Below, in pieces: positions 9,625 to 18,638 of a DNA stretch of 64,000 bases. The notes under the pieces are model-generated. The model did no database searches. It was not told the DNA's origin and was given only the letters and a program-made list of their open reading frames with translations. The position numbers were made by a program, and so were the translations under genes. Position 1 is the first letter of the stretch. Each line of letters opens with the position of its first letter. The DNA lies in assembly GCF_000419605.1 (NCBI RefSeq), contig NZ_ATTI01000001.1, forward strand, positions 588,501 through 652,500. Reading direction: 5' to 3'. Source of the DNA: Sphingomonas phyllosphaerae 5.2. GTDB lineage: Bacteria > Pseudomonadota > Alphaproteobacteria > Sphingomonadales > Sphingomonadaceae.

Positions 9625-11634
9625 TTGTTCAAGAAGATCCTGGTCGCCAACCGCGGCGAGATCGCGTGCCGGGTGTTCCGCACCGCCAAGCGGATGGGGA
9701 TCGCCACCGTGGCGGTCTATTCGGACGCCGACGCGCGCAGCCCGCATGTGTTGATGGCGGACGAGGCGGTGCGTCTGGGGCCGGCGCCGGCGGCGGAAAG
9801 CTATCTGAAGGCGGAGTTGATCCTGCTGGCGGCCAGGGAGACGGGCGCGGATTGCATCCACCCTGGCTACGGCTTCCTCAGCGAGCGTGAGAGCTTCGCG
9901 CGCGCCTGTGCCGAGGCGGGTATCGCCTTCGTCGGTCCGCCGCCGAACGCGATCGCGGCGATGGGCGACAAGATCGAGTCGAAGAAGCTCGCCAGGGCCG
10001 CCGGCGTCAATGTCGTGCCCGGCTATCTCGGCGAGATCGCGGATACCGAGGAGGCGGTGCGGATCGCCGCGGAGATCGGCTTCCCGGTGATGATGAAGGC
10101 CAGCGCGGGCGGTGGTGGCAAGGGGATGCGGCTGGCGTGGTCCGAACAGGACGTGCGCGACGGCTTCGAGGCGACGAAGCGCGAGGGACTGGCGTCATTC
10201 GGCGACGACCGCGTGTTCATCGAGAAGTTCATCGAGAGCCCGCGCCACATCGAGATCCAGCTGCTCGGCGACCAGCATGGCAACATCGTCTACCTCAACG
10301 AACGTGAATGCTCGATCCAGCGCCGCCACCAGAAGGTGGTCGAGGAAGCACCGTCGCCGTTCGTGACGCCGGCGATGCGCAAGGCGATGGGCGAGCAGGC
10401 GGTCGCGCTGGCGCGGGCGGTCGGCTATTACTCGGCGGGTACGGTCGAGCTGATCGTGTCCGGCGCCGACACCACCGGCGAAAGCTTCTACTTCCTCGAG
10501 ATGAACACCCGGCTCCAGGTCGAGCATCCCGTGACCGAGGAGATCACCGGGCTGGATCTGGTCGAGCAGATGATCCGTGTCGCCGCCGGCGAGCGGCTGG
10601 CGTTCGGGCAGGAAGACGTGCGGCTCGACGGCTGGTCGATCGAGAACCGCGTCTACGCCGAGGATCCGTATCGCGGGTTCCTGCCGAGCATCGGGCGGCT
10701 GGTGCGCTACGATCCTCCACGGCCGACGCCCGAGGCAGCGCCCGGGTCGAGCGACGACGTCCGCATCCGCATCGACGACGGCGTCCGCGAGGGCGGCGAG
10801 GTCAGCATGTTCTACGACCCGATGATCGCCAAGCTCGTCACCTGGGCGCCGACGCGCGCGGCGGCGATCGATGCGCAGGTCGCGGCGCTCGACCGCTTCA
10901 CGATCCAGGGGCCGGGAACGAACCTCCATTTTCTGTCCGCGCTGATGCAGCATCCGCGCTTCCGGTCGGGCGCGATCACCACCGGCTTCATCGCCGAGGA
11001 ATATCCCGACGGCTTTCACGGCGCTCCCGCCACGCCGGACGTGCTGCGCGCGCTGGCGGCGGTTGCGGGGGTTGCGGCGCATGCCCAGGCGACGCGCGCG
11101 CGCGGGATCGACGGGCAGCTCGGCGGCCCGCTGGCCGCGCCCGCCGACTGGGTGGTGCGGATCGACAGGGAGGATCATGCGGTGTCGCTCGCGAGCGGCG
11201 CGGTGACGGTCGATGGCACCGTGATCGACGGTGTGGTCGACTGGACGCCGGGGGCGCGCATCGCGACGGTCTCCGGTCGCGATCCGTTGACCGTCGCGGT
11301 CACGCGGCGTCGCGACGGCTTCGCGCTGGCGGCACGCGGCAAGAGCCACGACGTGCGCGTGCTGCCCGCGCACATCGCGCCGTATGCCGCACATCTGATC
11401 GAGAAGGTGCCGCCGGACCTGTCGCGATTCGTGATCGCGCCGATGCCGGGGCTGCTGGTGCGGCTCGACGTCGCGAAGGGCGACGGGGTCGAGGCCGGAC
11501 AGGCGCTGGCGGTGGTGGAGGCGATGAAGATGGAGAACATTCTGCGCGCCGAGAAGGCCGGCACCGTCGCCGCGGTGCAGGCGCAGGCTGGCGACAGCCT
11601 GACCGTCGATCAGGTCATTCTGGAACTGGAATGA
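9625..11634 (+). CDS. pccA: Propionyl/acetyl-CoA carboxylase alpha subunit (biotin carboxylase + BCCP)
   Basis: Carboxylates its own biotin using ATP and bicarbonate and hands the carboxyl to PccB. Domain order over 669 aa: biotin carboxylase (KKILVANRGEIACRVFRTAK; Gly-rich ATP-grasp loop KASAGGGGKGMRLAW; EMNTRLQVEHPVTE), a linker region, and the C-terminal biotinyl domain with EAMKMEN. Lys635, 34 residues from the end, is the biotin site. The TTG start at 9625 is preceded by AAAGGAGAG. A 131-bp gap separates it from bioB, longer than other gaps in the operon, so an extra internal promoter is possible. Confidence 0.95.
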   Translation: MFKKILVANRGEIACRVFRTAKRMGIATVAVYSDADARSPHVLMADEAVRLGPAPAAESYLKAELILLAARETGADCIHPGYGFLSERESFARACAEAGIAFVGPPPNAIAAMGDKIESKKLARAAGVNVVPGYLGEIADTEEAVRIAAEIGFPVMMKASAGGGGKGMRLAWSEQDVRDGFEATKREGLASFGDDRVFIEKFIESPRHIEIQLLGDQHGNIVYLNERECSIQRRHQKVVEEAPSPFVTPAMRKAMGEQAVALARAVGYYSAGTVELIVSGADTTGESFYFLEMNTRLQVEHPVTEEITGLDLVEQMIRVAAGERLAFGQEDVRLDGWSIENRVYAEDPYRGFLPSIGRLVRYDPPRPTPEAAPGSSDDVRIRIDDGVREGGEVSMFYDPMIAKLVTWAPTRAAAIDAQVAALDRFTIQGPGTNLHFLSALMQHPRFRSGAITTGFIAEEYPDGFHGAPATPDVLRALAAVAGVAAHAQATRARGIDGQLGGPLAAPADWVVRIDREDHAVSLASGAVTVDGTVIDGVVDWTPGARIATVSGRDPLTVAVTRRRDGFALAARGKSHDVRVLPAHIAPYAAHLIEKVPPDLSRFVIAPMPGLLVRLDVAKGDGVEAGQALAVVEAMKMENILRAEKAGTVAAVQAQAGDSLTVDQVILELE

Positions 11635-11640
11635 CCCGGA

Positions 11641-11658
11641 CGCGACACGTCGCGACAC
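11641..11658. promoter_or_regulatory. CGCGACAC double repeat with 14-bp palindrome
   Basis: CGCGACAC occurs twice (11641-11648 and 11651-11658). The first 14 bases form a perfect palindrome, CGCGACACGTCGCG. It lies 6 bp after the pccA stop and 33 bp before the outer-membrane factor gene. It could be an operator for the export operon or a weak terminator; no T-run follows. Confidence 0.35.
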
Positions 11659-11691
11659 ATTAGCGCTGGACGCGCGCGCCTCGGCTGCTTC

Positions 11692-13203
11692 ATGCACCCG
11701 GGCATGAGGCGCGTTCTTCTCTGCCCGGCGCTCGCGCTGGTCGCCGCGGGCTGCACCGTCGGACCCGATTACCGCCCGCCGTCCACCGCGACGCTGGCGG
11801 TGCCCGCCGGCTATTCGGTGCCGGCGGCGCCGACCGCCGAGGACCTGACGCACTGGTGGCAGCGCTTCGACGATCCGGTGCTGGGCGAATTGGTGGAGCA
11901 GGCGACGGCCGCGAACACCGACGTCGCACAGGCAGTGGCGCGGCTGCGGCAGGCGCGCGAGGCGCTGGTGCAGAGCCGTGCCGACCTGTTGCCGACGATC
12001 AGCGGCAATACCGGCTACAGCCGCTCGGAAACGCTGCGTGGCGGCGGGCAGACGATCACGCTGCCCGATGGCACCGTCCAGAACATCGGCGGTGGCGGCG
12101 GCGCGAACAATTTCTCGGTGGGCGGCAGCGCGTCGTACCAGCTCGGGCTGTTCGGCGAGGTGCGCCGCACGATCGAGGCGAGCCGCGCGCAATATCAGGC
12201 GTCCGGGTTCGATTACGCGGCCGCCTTGCTGAGCGTGCAGCAGGCCGTGGCGCAGAATTACGTCTTGGCGCGACTCTACCAGCAGCAACTCGCCAATGCG
12301 CGCGCCAGCCTGGCGTTGCAGGAGGACAATCTCGAGATTGCCGGCTTCCGCCTCCAGGCCGGGCTGGTGTCGTCGCTTGATCAGGAACAGGCGCGGCAGC
12401 AGCGCGCGCAGACCGCCGCGACGATCCCGACGCTGGAACAGCAATATAACGCCGCGGTCTCGCGATTGGGCGTGCTGACCGCGCAGGCGCCCGGCGCGCT
12501 CAAGCCGCGGTTGGCCGCGGTGCGCCCGATCCCGGTCGGCACGCCGCCCGCCGGCATCGGCATCCCCGCCGATGTGCTGCGCCAGCGCCCGGACGTGCGC
12601 GCCGCCGAACGCACGCTGGCGGCGGCGACCGCACAGATCGGCGTGGCGGAGGCCGCGCTCTATCCCAATTTCGCGTTCAGCGGGAATATCAACGCGCGCG
12701 CCAATACGGTCGGCTCGTTGCTGGATACCGTCACCGGCGGATTGTTCGCGGGGCTGACGCAGGCGATCTTCAACGGCGGGCGGCTGCGCAGTCAGGTGCG
12801 CGGTCAGGAAGCCGCCGCCGACGCCGCGCTCGCCGCCTACAAGGGCACCGTGCTGACCGCGCTGGAGGATGTCGAGAATGCGGTCGTCGCACTCGACACC
12901 GCGCAGCGCCGCGAGCGCGAGTTGACCATCGCCTATGACGCCGCCAGCAACGCCGCGCTGCTGTCGCGCGAGCAATATCGCAGCGGCCTGAGCGATTTCA
13001 CGACGCTCAGCCAGCAGGAAACCACGCTGCTCAGTACGCGCAACAGCGCCGCACAGGCGCGCGCCGACGAGGCGACCGCCCTGGTGCAATTGTTCGCGGC
13101 GCTCGGCGGCGGCTGGGACAGCGCCACCGTGCCGGAGGCGCCGCCGCGCGCCGCCAGTGCGCCCACTCTGGTCCAGCCCGCCCCCACCAACGGAAATCCC
13201 TGA
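11692..13203 (+). CDS. Outer-membrane efflux lipoprotein, NodT/TolC family
   Basis: Outer-membrane channel of a tripartite exporter. Residues 5-20 form a lipoprotein signal (VLLCPALALVAAGC), then TVGPDYRPP, the usual opening of NodT-type factors. Two OEP repeats follow with long coiled-coil stretches and the family segments IPADVLRQRPDVRAAE and QAIFNGGRLRSQVRGQEAA. Length is 503 aa from the ATG at 11692; a second in-frame ATG at 11704 gives a more usual signal peptide. The stop overlaps the adaptor start by 1 nt, so it is coupled with the MacA-like gene. Confidence 0.9.
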   Translation: MHPGMRRVLLCPALALVAAGCTVGPDYRPPSTATLAVPAGYSVPAAPTAEDLTHWWQRFDDPVLGELVEQATAANTDVAQAVARLRQAREALVQSRADLLPTISGNTGYSRSETLRGGGQTITLPDGTVQNIGGGGGANNFSVGGSASYQLGLFGEVRRTIEASRAQYQASGFDYAAALLSVQQAVAQNYVLARLYQQQLANARASLALQEDNLEIAGFRLQAGLVSSLDQEQARQQRAQTAATIPTLEQQYNAAVSRLGVLTAQAPGALKPRLAAVRPIPVGTPPAGIGIPADVLRQRPDVRAAERTLAAATAQIGVAEAALYPNFAFSGNINARANTVGSLLDTVTGGLFAGLTQAIFNGGRLRSQVRGQEAAADAALAAYKGTVLTALEDVENAVVALDTAQRRERELTIAYDAASNAALLSREQYRSGLSDFTTLSQQETTLLSTRNSAAQARADEATALVQLFAALGGGWDSATVPEAPPRAASAPTLVQPAPTNGNP

Positions 13204-14562
13204 TGGCCGACACCAATCTCGACGATTTCCTGGGGCTGAAGCCGCAGCCGGCATGGCGGCGCTGGGGCAAGTGGGCGCTGGTGTTGGCGGCGGTGGTGCT
13301 GGTCGGGTTGCTGCTGACGCGCTGCGTGTTCGGCGACCCCGACAAGGTGAGCTACGCCACCACCCCGGTCACGCGCGGGCGGCTGACCGTGTCCGTGTCG
13401 GCGACGGGCAAGCTGGCGCCGACCAATCAGGTCACGGTCGGCTCGCAGCTGTCCGGGCTGGTGACCAGGGTGGTGATCGACGTCAACGACCGCGTCGTGG
13501 CCGGGCAACCGCTGGCGCTGATCGATCCCGAGCAGATCGACGACCAGATCAACGCCGCCAGGGCGACGCTGGCCGCGAACGAGGCGCAGGTCGCGCAGGC
13601 GCGCGCGACGCTCGCCGAGTCGCAGGCGCAACTCGCGCGGCTGACCGAGGTCTATCGGCTGTCGAAGGGCCGCGTGCCGTCCAAGACGGAGTTGCAGACC
13701 GGGCAGGCCGATGCGCAGCGCGCAAAGGCAGCGCTGAACGTGGCCGAGGCGAACGTCACCGCGGCGCGCGCGCAACTGTCGCAACAGCAGACGCAGCGTG
13801 CGCGCGCGATCATCCGCTCGCCCGTCAACGGCGTGGTACTGGCCCGGCAGGTCGATCCCGGTCAGACCGTCGCGGCGTCGTTCAACACGCCGACGCTGTT
13901 CGTGATCGCCGAGGACCTGACCCGCATGAAGCTGGAGGTCGCGATCGACGAGGCCGACGTCGGCGAGGTGCAGACCGGGCAGAAGGCGACCTTCACCGTC
14001 GATGCGTTCCCGGGCAAGACCTTCCCGGCGACGATCGCGCGCGTCGATCTCGGCTCTAACCTGACCGTCAGCAATGCGACCGCATCGTCGTCGAGCGGTA
14101 CGTCGAGCACCAGCACGACCGGGCAGGTGGTGTCCTATGCCGCCGACCTGACGGTCTCGAATCCGACACTCCAATTGCGCCCCGGCATGACCGCCACCGC
14201 CGACATCGTGACGGCGGACAAGCAGAACGTGCTGCTCGTCCCCAACGCCGCGTTCCGGTTCAAGCCGGCGGCGGCCGGCGGCAAGGGGGGCGGGATCACC
14301 GGCGCGATCTTTGCCGGGCCACCACGCCGCGGCGGTGCGGCGCGCAGTGCGACCGTCGGTCGCGGTGCGACGCAGACGCTCTACGTCAAGGGCGCGGACG
14401 GCGCGCCGCAGCCGCTGCAGGTGACGACCGGCGACAGCAACGGAACGCTGACCGAGGTGATCTCCGGCGCGCTCCAGCCGGGGCAGGAGGTCATCACCGG
14501 GCAATTGGCGGGCGGCGAAACCGCTGCCGCGGCCGGCGGCGGTGCCACCAAGGGCGGGTCGC

Positions 14563-14573
<11 letters not shown>
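13203..14573 (+). CDS. macA: MacA-like periplasmic adaptor (membrane fusion protein)
   Basis: Adaptor joining an inner-membrane ABC permease to the outer-membrane channel. It has one N-terminal membrane segment (ALVLAAVVLVGLLLTRCVF), a lipoyl half-motif (VGSQLSGLVTRVVIDVNDRV) and a long alpha-helical hairpin rich in Ala, Gln and Arg. The second lipoyl half is IIRSPVNGVVLARQVDPG, followed by beta-barrel and membrane-proximal domains. Odd features are a Ser/Thr-rich loop (about residues 293-307) and a Gly-rich tail. Length is 456 aa. It overlaps the neighbouring genes on both sides. Assignment to MacA rather than another ABC-type adaptor rests on the gene context. Confidence 0.88.
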
Positions 14574-15282
<709 letters not shown>

Positions 15283-15288
15283 GCCCCC

Positions 15289-15370
15289 GTCATTGCGAGC
15301 GGAGCGAAGCAATCCAGGGTGGCACGCGCGCGGCTCCGGATTGCCGCGTCGCTTCGCTCCCAGCAACGAC
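15289..15370. repeat. Intergenic inverted repeat, copy B
   Basis: The left arm (15289-15317) contains GTCATTGCGAGCGGAGCGA and the right arm (15336-15370) contains GTCGCTTCGCTCC. It occupies nearly all of the gap between the separate MacB ATPase and permease genes, so it would be transcribed within the operon and fold into a hairpin. Confidence 0.8.
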
Positions 15371-15383
15371 GAAGGCAGCGTAG

Positions 15384-16592
15384 ATGATCGGCACCACGCT
15401 CCTCCTCGCGCTGCGCTCGATCCGCCGCCACCTGCTGCGGTCGTTCCTGACCATTCTCGGCATCGTCATCGGCGTCGGCGCGGTCGTCACGATGGTGACG
15501 CTGGGCAAGGCGACCACCGCGGCGGTGCAGTCGCAGATCGCGGCGCTCGGCACCAACATCCTCCAGATCCGCCCCGGGCAGGGCTTCGGTCGCGGCGGCG
15601 GCGGGCCGCGCCCGCCCGATTTCACGCCCGAGGACGTCGCGGCGATCGCGACGCAGATCGCCGGCGTCACCGCGGTCGCGCCGCAGGCGCAGGCGAGCGC
15701 CACCGCGATCTACGAGGGCGCGAACTGGTCGACGACGATCAACGGCACCACCGCGGCGTATTTCCAGGTCCAGCCATGGCCGCTGGTCGCCGGCCGGTAC
15801 TGGACGCCGGCCGAGGAGCAGGCGGGCAAGGCGGTCTGCATCATCGGCAATACCGTCCGCCAGAACCTGTTCCGTGGTGGCGAGGCGGTGGGGCTGCGTT
15901 TCCGGCTCGGCGATGTCAGCTGCGACGTGATCGGGGTGCTCAACACGCGCGGGCAGGCCGGATTCGGTGGTGACCAGGACGATGTCGTCGTCATGCCGAT
16001 CAAGGCGGTGCAGCGGCGCTTCACCGGCAACCGCGACATCCGCCTGATGCTGGTCGGCATCGACCAGCGTTACCAGACCGCCGGGGTGCAATCCGCGATC
16101 ACGGACCTGCTGCGCGAACGCCGCACGATCAGCGACGGGCGCGAGGACAACTTCAATATCTTCGACACCAAGCAGATCAGCGACACGCTGACCGGCACCA
16201 CCACCGCGCTGACGCGGATCGTGGCGGCGGTGGCGGCGATCAGCCTGGTGGTGGGCGGGATCGGCATCATGAACATCATGCTGGTCAGCGTTACCGAGCG
16301 CACGCGCGAGATCGGCATCCGGCTTGCGATCGGCGCGGTCGCGCACGAGGTGCTGCTGCAGTTCCTGGTCGAAGCCGTGGTGCTGTCGTGCCTCGGCGGG
16401 TTGATCGGGCTGGTGCTGGCGCAAGGCGTGATCGCCGGACTGACCCCGCTGTTGCAGGTGCCGTGGACGTTCGATCCGCAGATCAACATCGTCGCCTTTG
16501 CGATCTCGGCCGTGATCGGGGTGGTGTTCGGCTATTTCCCGGCGCGGCGTGCGGCGGCGCTCAACCCGATCGACGCGCTACGCCACGAATGA
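15384..16592 (+). CDS. MacB-type ABC transporter permease (FtsX domain)
   Basis: Membrane subunit of the exporter. It is 402 aa with the standard MacB topology: one N-terminal helix ([19 protein letters not shown]), a large periplasmic domain that starts with [11 protein letters not shown], and three C-terminal helices (the first at [20 protein letters not shown]). The FtsX-type [17 protein letters not shown] and the final [17 protein letters not shown] are typical. It works with the upstream ATPase, adaptor and outer-membrane factor; the exported substrate (peptide, siderophore or drug) cannot be told from sequence. Confidence 0.9.
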   Translation: MIGTTLLLALRSIRRHLLRSFLTILGIVIGVGAVVTMVTLGKATTAAVQSQIAALGTNILQIRPGQGFGRGGGGPRPPDFTPEDVAAIATQIAGVTAVAPQAQASATAIYEGANWSTTINGTTAAYFQVQPWPLVAGRYWTPAEEQAGKAVCIIGNTVRQNLFRGGEAVGLRFRLGDVSCDVIGVLNTRGQAGFGGDQDDVVVMPIKAVQRRFTGNRDIRLMLVGIDQRYQTAGVQSAITDLLRERRTISDGREDNFNIFDTKQISDTLTGTTTALTRIVAAVAAISLVVGGIGIMNIMLVSVTERTREIGIRLAIGAVAHEVLLQFLVEAVVLSCLGGLIGLVLAQGVIAGLTPLLQVPWTFDPQINIVAFAISAVIGVVFGYFPARRAAALNPIDALRHE

Positions 16593-16610
16593 CGCGGACC
16601 GGCGCGATCG

Positions 16611-16739
16611 TCACCCGGCGCGCGCGATCCGGTTCCGCCCGTCGCGCTTGGCGCGGTACAGCGCAGCATCGACGTGCGTGAAAAGATCGTTGGCCGGATT
16701 CGGCGCGCGGAACGTGCCGTTCACGTCCGGCGCCCGCCA
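16611..16739 (-). pseudogene. C-terminal remnant of a GGDEF (diguanylate cyclase) gene
   Basis: A 42-codon open stretch ends with a stop at 16611-16613. It translates to the end of a GGDEF domain: HVDAALYRAKRDGRNRIARA, the usual last helix after the catalytic core. It is open only back to an in-frame TAA at 16740-16742. The GGDEF motif and the rest of the domain are absent, and the bases beyond do not resemble the family. I read it as a gene fossil left by deletion. The 351-bp gap at 16593-16943 otherwise holds only this remnant and a half repeat at 16879-16908. Confidence 0.65.
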
Positions 16740-16878
16740 TTATCGCGAGCCGGGAAAGCCGCCAGGCGGGATCGACATGCTGCGCCTCACGAATGCCGGA
16801 TCGTTCGCCAACGGAGATTATCCATCGGTCAGGGCGCACCGCGCTCGCACGATCGGGCAGGTTTGCGATCTTTACCCC

Positions 16879-16908
16879 GTTATTGCCTCGCTTGGCTCGC
16901 AATGACGG
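16879..16908. repeat. Half copy of the intergenic repeat
   Basis: The sequence ATTGCCTCGCTTGGCTCGCA followed by ATGACGG matches one arm of the repeat family (compare 22806-22834). No matching opposite arm is present on the left, so this is a degenerate or truncated copy next to the GGDEF remnant. Confidence 0.55.
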
Positions 16909-16943
16909 CGCTCGCGGGGACGGCGGCTGGATGTCGATTGGCC

Positions 16944-17618
16944 CTAAGGCAGGTTGTCGACCGCGGCGCGGCGCTCGTCCGCCGATCCGGCGCGCAGTGC
17001 GTGCGAGTCCTGGCGCGTCAGCGCCTCCGGCGCGTGGACCAGCGCGCGCAGCCGTTCCAGATCCTCGGGCGTGTCGACGTCGATCAACTCCGCGGCGTTG
17101 GCGACGACGTGGCGCCCGGCCTGGATCAGGTCGCGCGCGCCCTGGTCGCCGGTGATCGCCATGATCGCGGCGAAGCGCCCGCACCCGATCAGCACCGGCG
17201 GCCGCGGCGCGACGCCATCGCTTGACGCGACCACGGCGTCGTCGGCCAGATCGGCGGCGGCGTCGAACAGGCGGTGGATGTGCGCGGCGGTGACGCGTGG
17301 CATGTCGCCCAGCGCGATCAGCACCGCTTTCGCGTCGTGCGCGCGTGCGCACTCTACGCCCATCCGCACCGACGATGCCATGTCGCGGTGCGGGGCGTCG
17401 TTGTGCATCACCGTGAAGCCGTGCGCGGCATAGTCGATCGTGCAGCCATCGACCACGACGATCCGCTCACGAAACGGCAGGTCCTCCAGCGCGACCGCCA
17501 CGTGCAGCCCCAGCGGGCGCGCGAGGAACGGCTGGTCCAGCTTGCTCGCCCCGGACCCGAACCGCTCGGACCGGCCGGCGGCGAGCAGGACGAGCACGGT
17601 GTCTTCAACGGCGATCAT
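16944..17618 (-). CDS. mocA: Molybdenum cofactor cytidylyltransferase-like (MocA)
   Basis: A nucleotidyltransferase of the MobA/MocA fold, expected to attach CMP to molybdopterin to make the MCD cofactor for the hydroxylase encoded just upstream. The N-terminal nucleotide-binding loop is VLVLLAAGRSERFGSGASKL. The metal-binding Asp lies in LIALGDMPRV, followed by PVLIGCGRF and GDQGARDLI. Length is 224 aa. The start overlaps the end of the XdhC gene by 14 nt, making it the last gene of the molybdenum hydroxylase operon. The choice of CTP over GTP is inferred from the partner genes. Confidence 0.83.
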   Translation of the reverse strand: MIAVEDTVLVLLAAGRSERFGSGASKLDQPFLARPLGLHVAVALEDLPFRERIVVVDGCTIDYAAHGFTVMHNDAPHRDMASSVRMGVECARAHDAKAVLIALGDMPRVTAAHIHRLFDAAADLADDAVVASSDGVAPRPPVLIGCGRFAAIMAITGDQGARDLIQAGRHVVANAAELIDVDTPEDLERLRALVHAPEALTRQDSHALRAGSADERRAAVDNLP

Positions 17619-18528
17619 GAAACGCTCCCACCATCGCGGCCGCGATCGACAAGGCGATCTCTGCCGGTCCGACCGCGCCGATGTCGATGCCTACCGGGCC
17701 ATCGATACGGTCCACTTGATGTGGATCAACGCCGGATGCCGTCAATCGCTCCCGCCGCGCAGCATGGCTGCGCCGGCTGCCGAGCGCGCCGACATAGGCG
17801 GCATCGCTCGACAGCGCGGCGACCAATGCAGGGTCGTCGATCTTGGTGTCGTGGCTGAGCGTCACGATCGCGGTCGAGCGCCCCGGTTTCCACGCGGTCA
17901 CCGCTTCGTCGGGCCAGCGATCGTCGAGCGTCACGCCGGGAAAGCGCTCCTCGGTCAGGAACCGTCCGCGCGGATCGATCACCACCACCTCGATCCCGAG
18001 CGTGGCGGCCAGCGCGGCGAGGCTTTGCGCGATCTGCACCGCGCCGACGATCAGCAGCCGGCGTGGCGGATCGTAGCGGTTCACGAAAACCTCGCCGGTT
18101 TCAACGGGACGCAAATCGGCATGGCCGGTGGCGAGGTCGGTGGTGACGGTCAGCGACTGCCCCGCCGCGCGTGCCTCCGCGATGCGATCGAACAGTTCGG
18201 GGTCGAAGCCATCCGCGCCGACCCGCTGCACCATCACCGAGATCTCGTCGCCGCACGGCAGCCCGACCTCCCATGCGCTGTCGTCCGCGACGCCGTAGGT
18301 CTTCACCGCGAATGGCGCGCCGGCGATCACCTGCGCAGCGGTGTCGAGGATATCTCCCTCGACGCAGCCACCCGATACCGATCCCTCGAACCGGCCATCG
18401 GCATGGACCAGCATGTGGCTGCCGCGCGGGCGCGGTGCCGAGCCCCACGTCGAGACGACGGTGGCGAGCGCCAACGGCTCGCCCTTCCAGGCGGCGGCGG
18501 CGGCGAGGACGGAATCGTTGTCGGCCAT
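17605..18528 (-). CDS. XdhC/CoxI-family molybdenum cofactor insertion factor (PaoD-like)
   Basis: A 307-aa chaperone of the XdhC family that binds and delivers the Mo cofactor to the apo-hydroxylase. The N-terminal XdhC domain contains ATVVSTWGSAPRPRGSHM and GSVSGGCVEGDI with the conserved Cys. The C-terminal Rossmann domain contains IVGAVQIAQSLAALAATLG and YVGALGSRRSH. It follows the Mo subunit gene after a 110-bp gap filled by a repeat element and overlaps mocA. The order matches E. coli paoABCD. Confidence 0.9.
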   Translation of the reverse strand: MADNDSVLAAAAAWKGEPLALATVVSTWGSAPRPRGSHMLVHADGRFEGSVSGGCVEGDILDTAAQVIAGAPFAVKTYGVADDSAWEVGLPCGDEISVMVQRVGADGFDPELFDRIAEARAAGQSLTVTTDLATGHADLRPVETGEVFVNRYDPPRRLLIVGAVQIAQSLAALAATLGIEVVVIDPRGRFLTEERFPGVTLDDRWPDEAVTAWKPGRSTAIVTLSHDTKIDDPALVAALSSDAAYVGALGSRRSHAARRERLTASGVDPHQVDRIDGPVGIDIGAVGPAEIALSIAAAMVGAFHDRR

Positions 18529-18553
18529 GATCGTCTTTCAAGGAGATGCGCCA

Positions 18554-18630
18554 TGAGGAGCGGAGCGAAGCGACCCGGGGTTCCGCGCGCTGCCCCGGAT
18601 CGTCGCGTCGCGTCGCTCCTCGCAACGACG
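18554..18630. repeat. Intergenic inverted repeat, copy C
   Basis: A divergent copy of the repeat family. The left arm has GGAGCGGAGCGAAGCGACC and the right arm has CGTCGCTCCTCGCAACGACG. It lies between the Mo subunit gene and the XdhC gene, within what looks like one minus-strand transcript. Confidence 0.7.
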
Positions 18631-18638
18631 TCGGAAGC

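Noticed and set aside
10195..13254. Open frame of 1019 codons on the minus strand
   Set aside because: Antisense to pccA and the outer-membrane factor gene, which have clear motifs; low-complexity translation.
16561..17352. Longer minus-strand open frame of 263 codons through the GGDEF remnant
   Set aside because: It is in another frame and runs into the mocA region; the Arg-rich translation has no family match, whereas the 42-codon remnant does.
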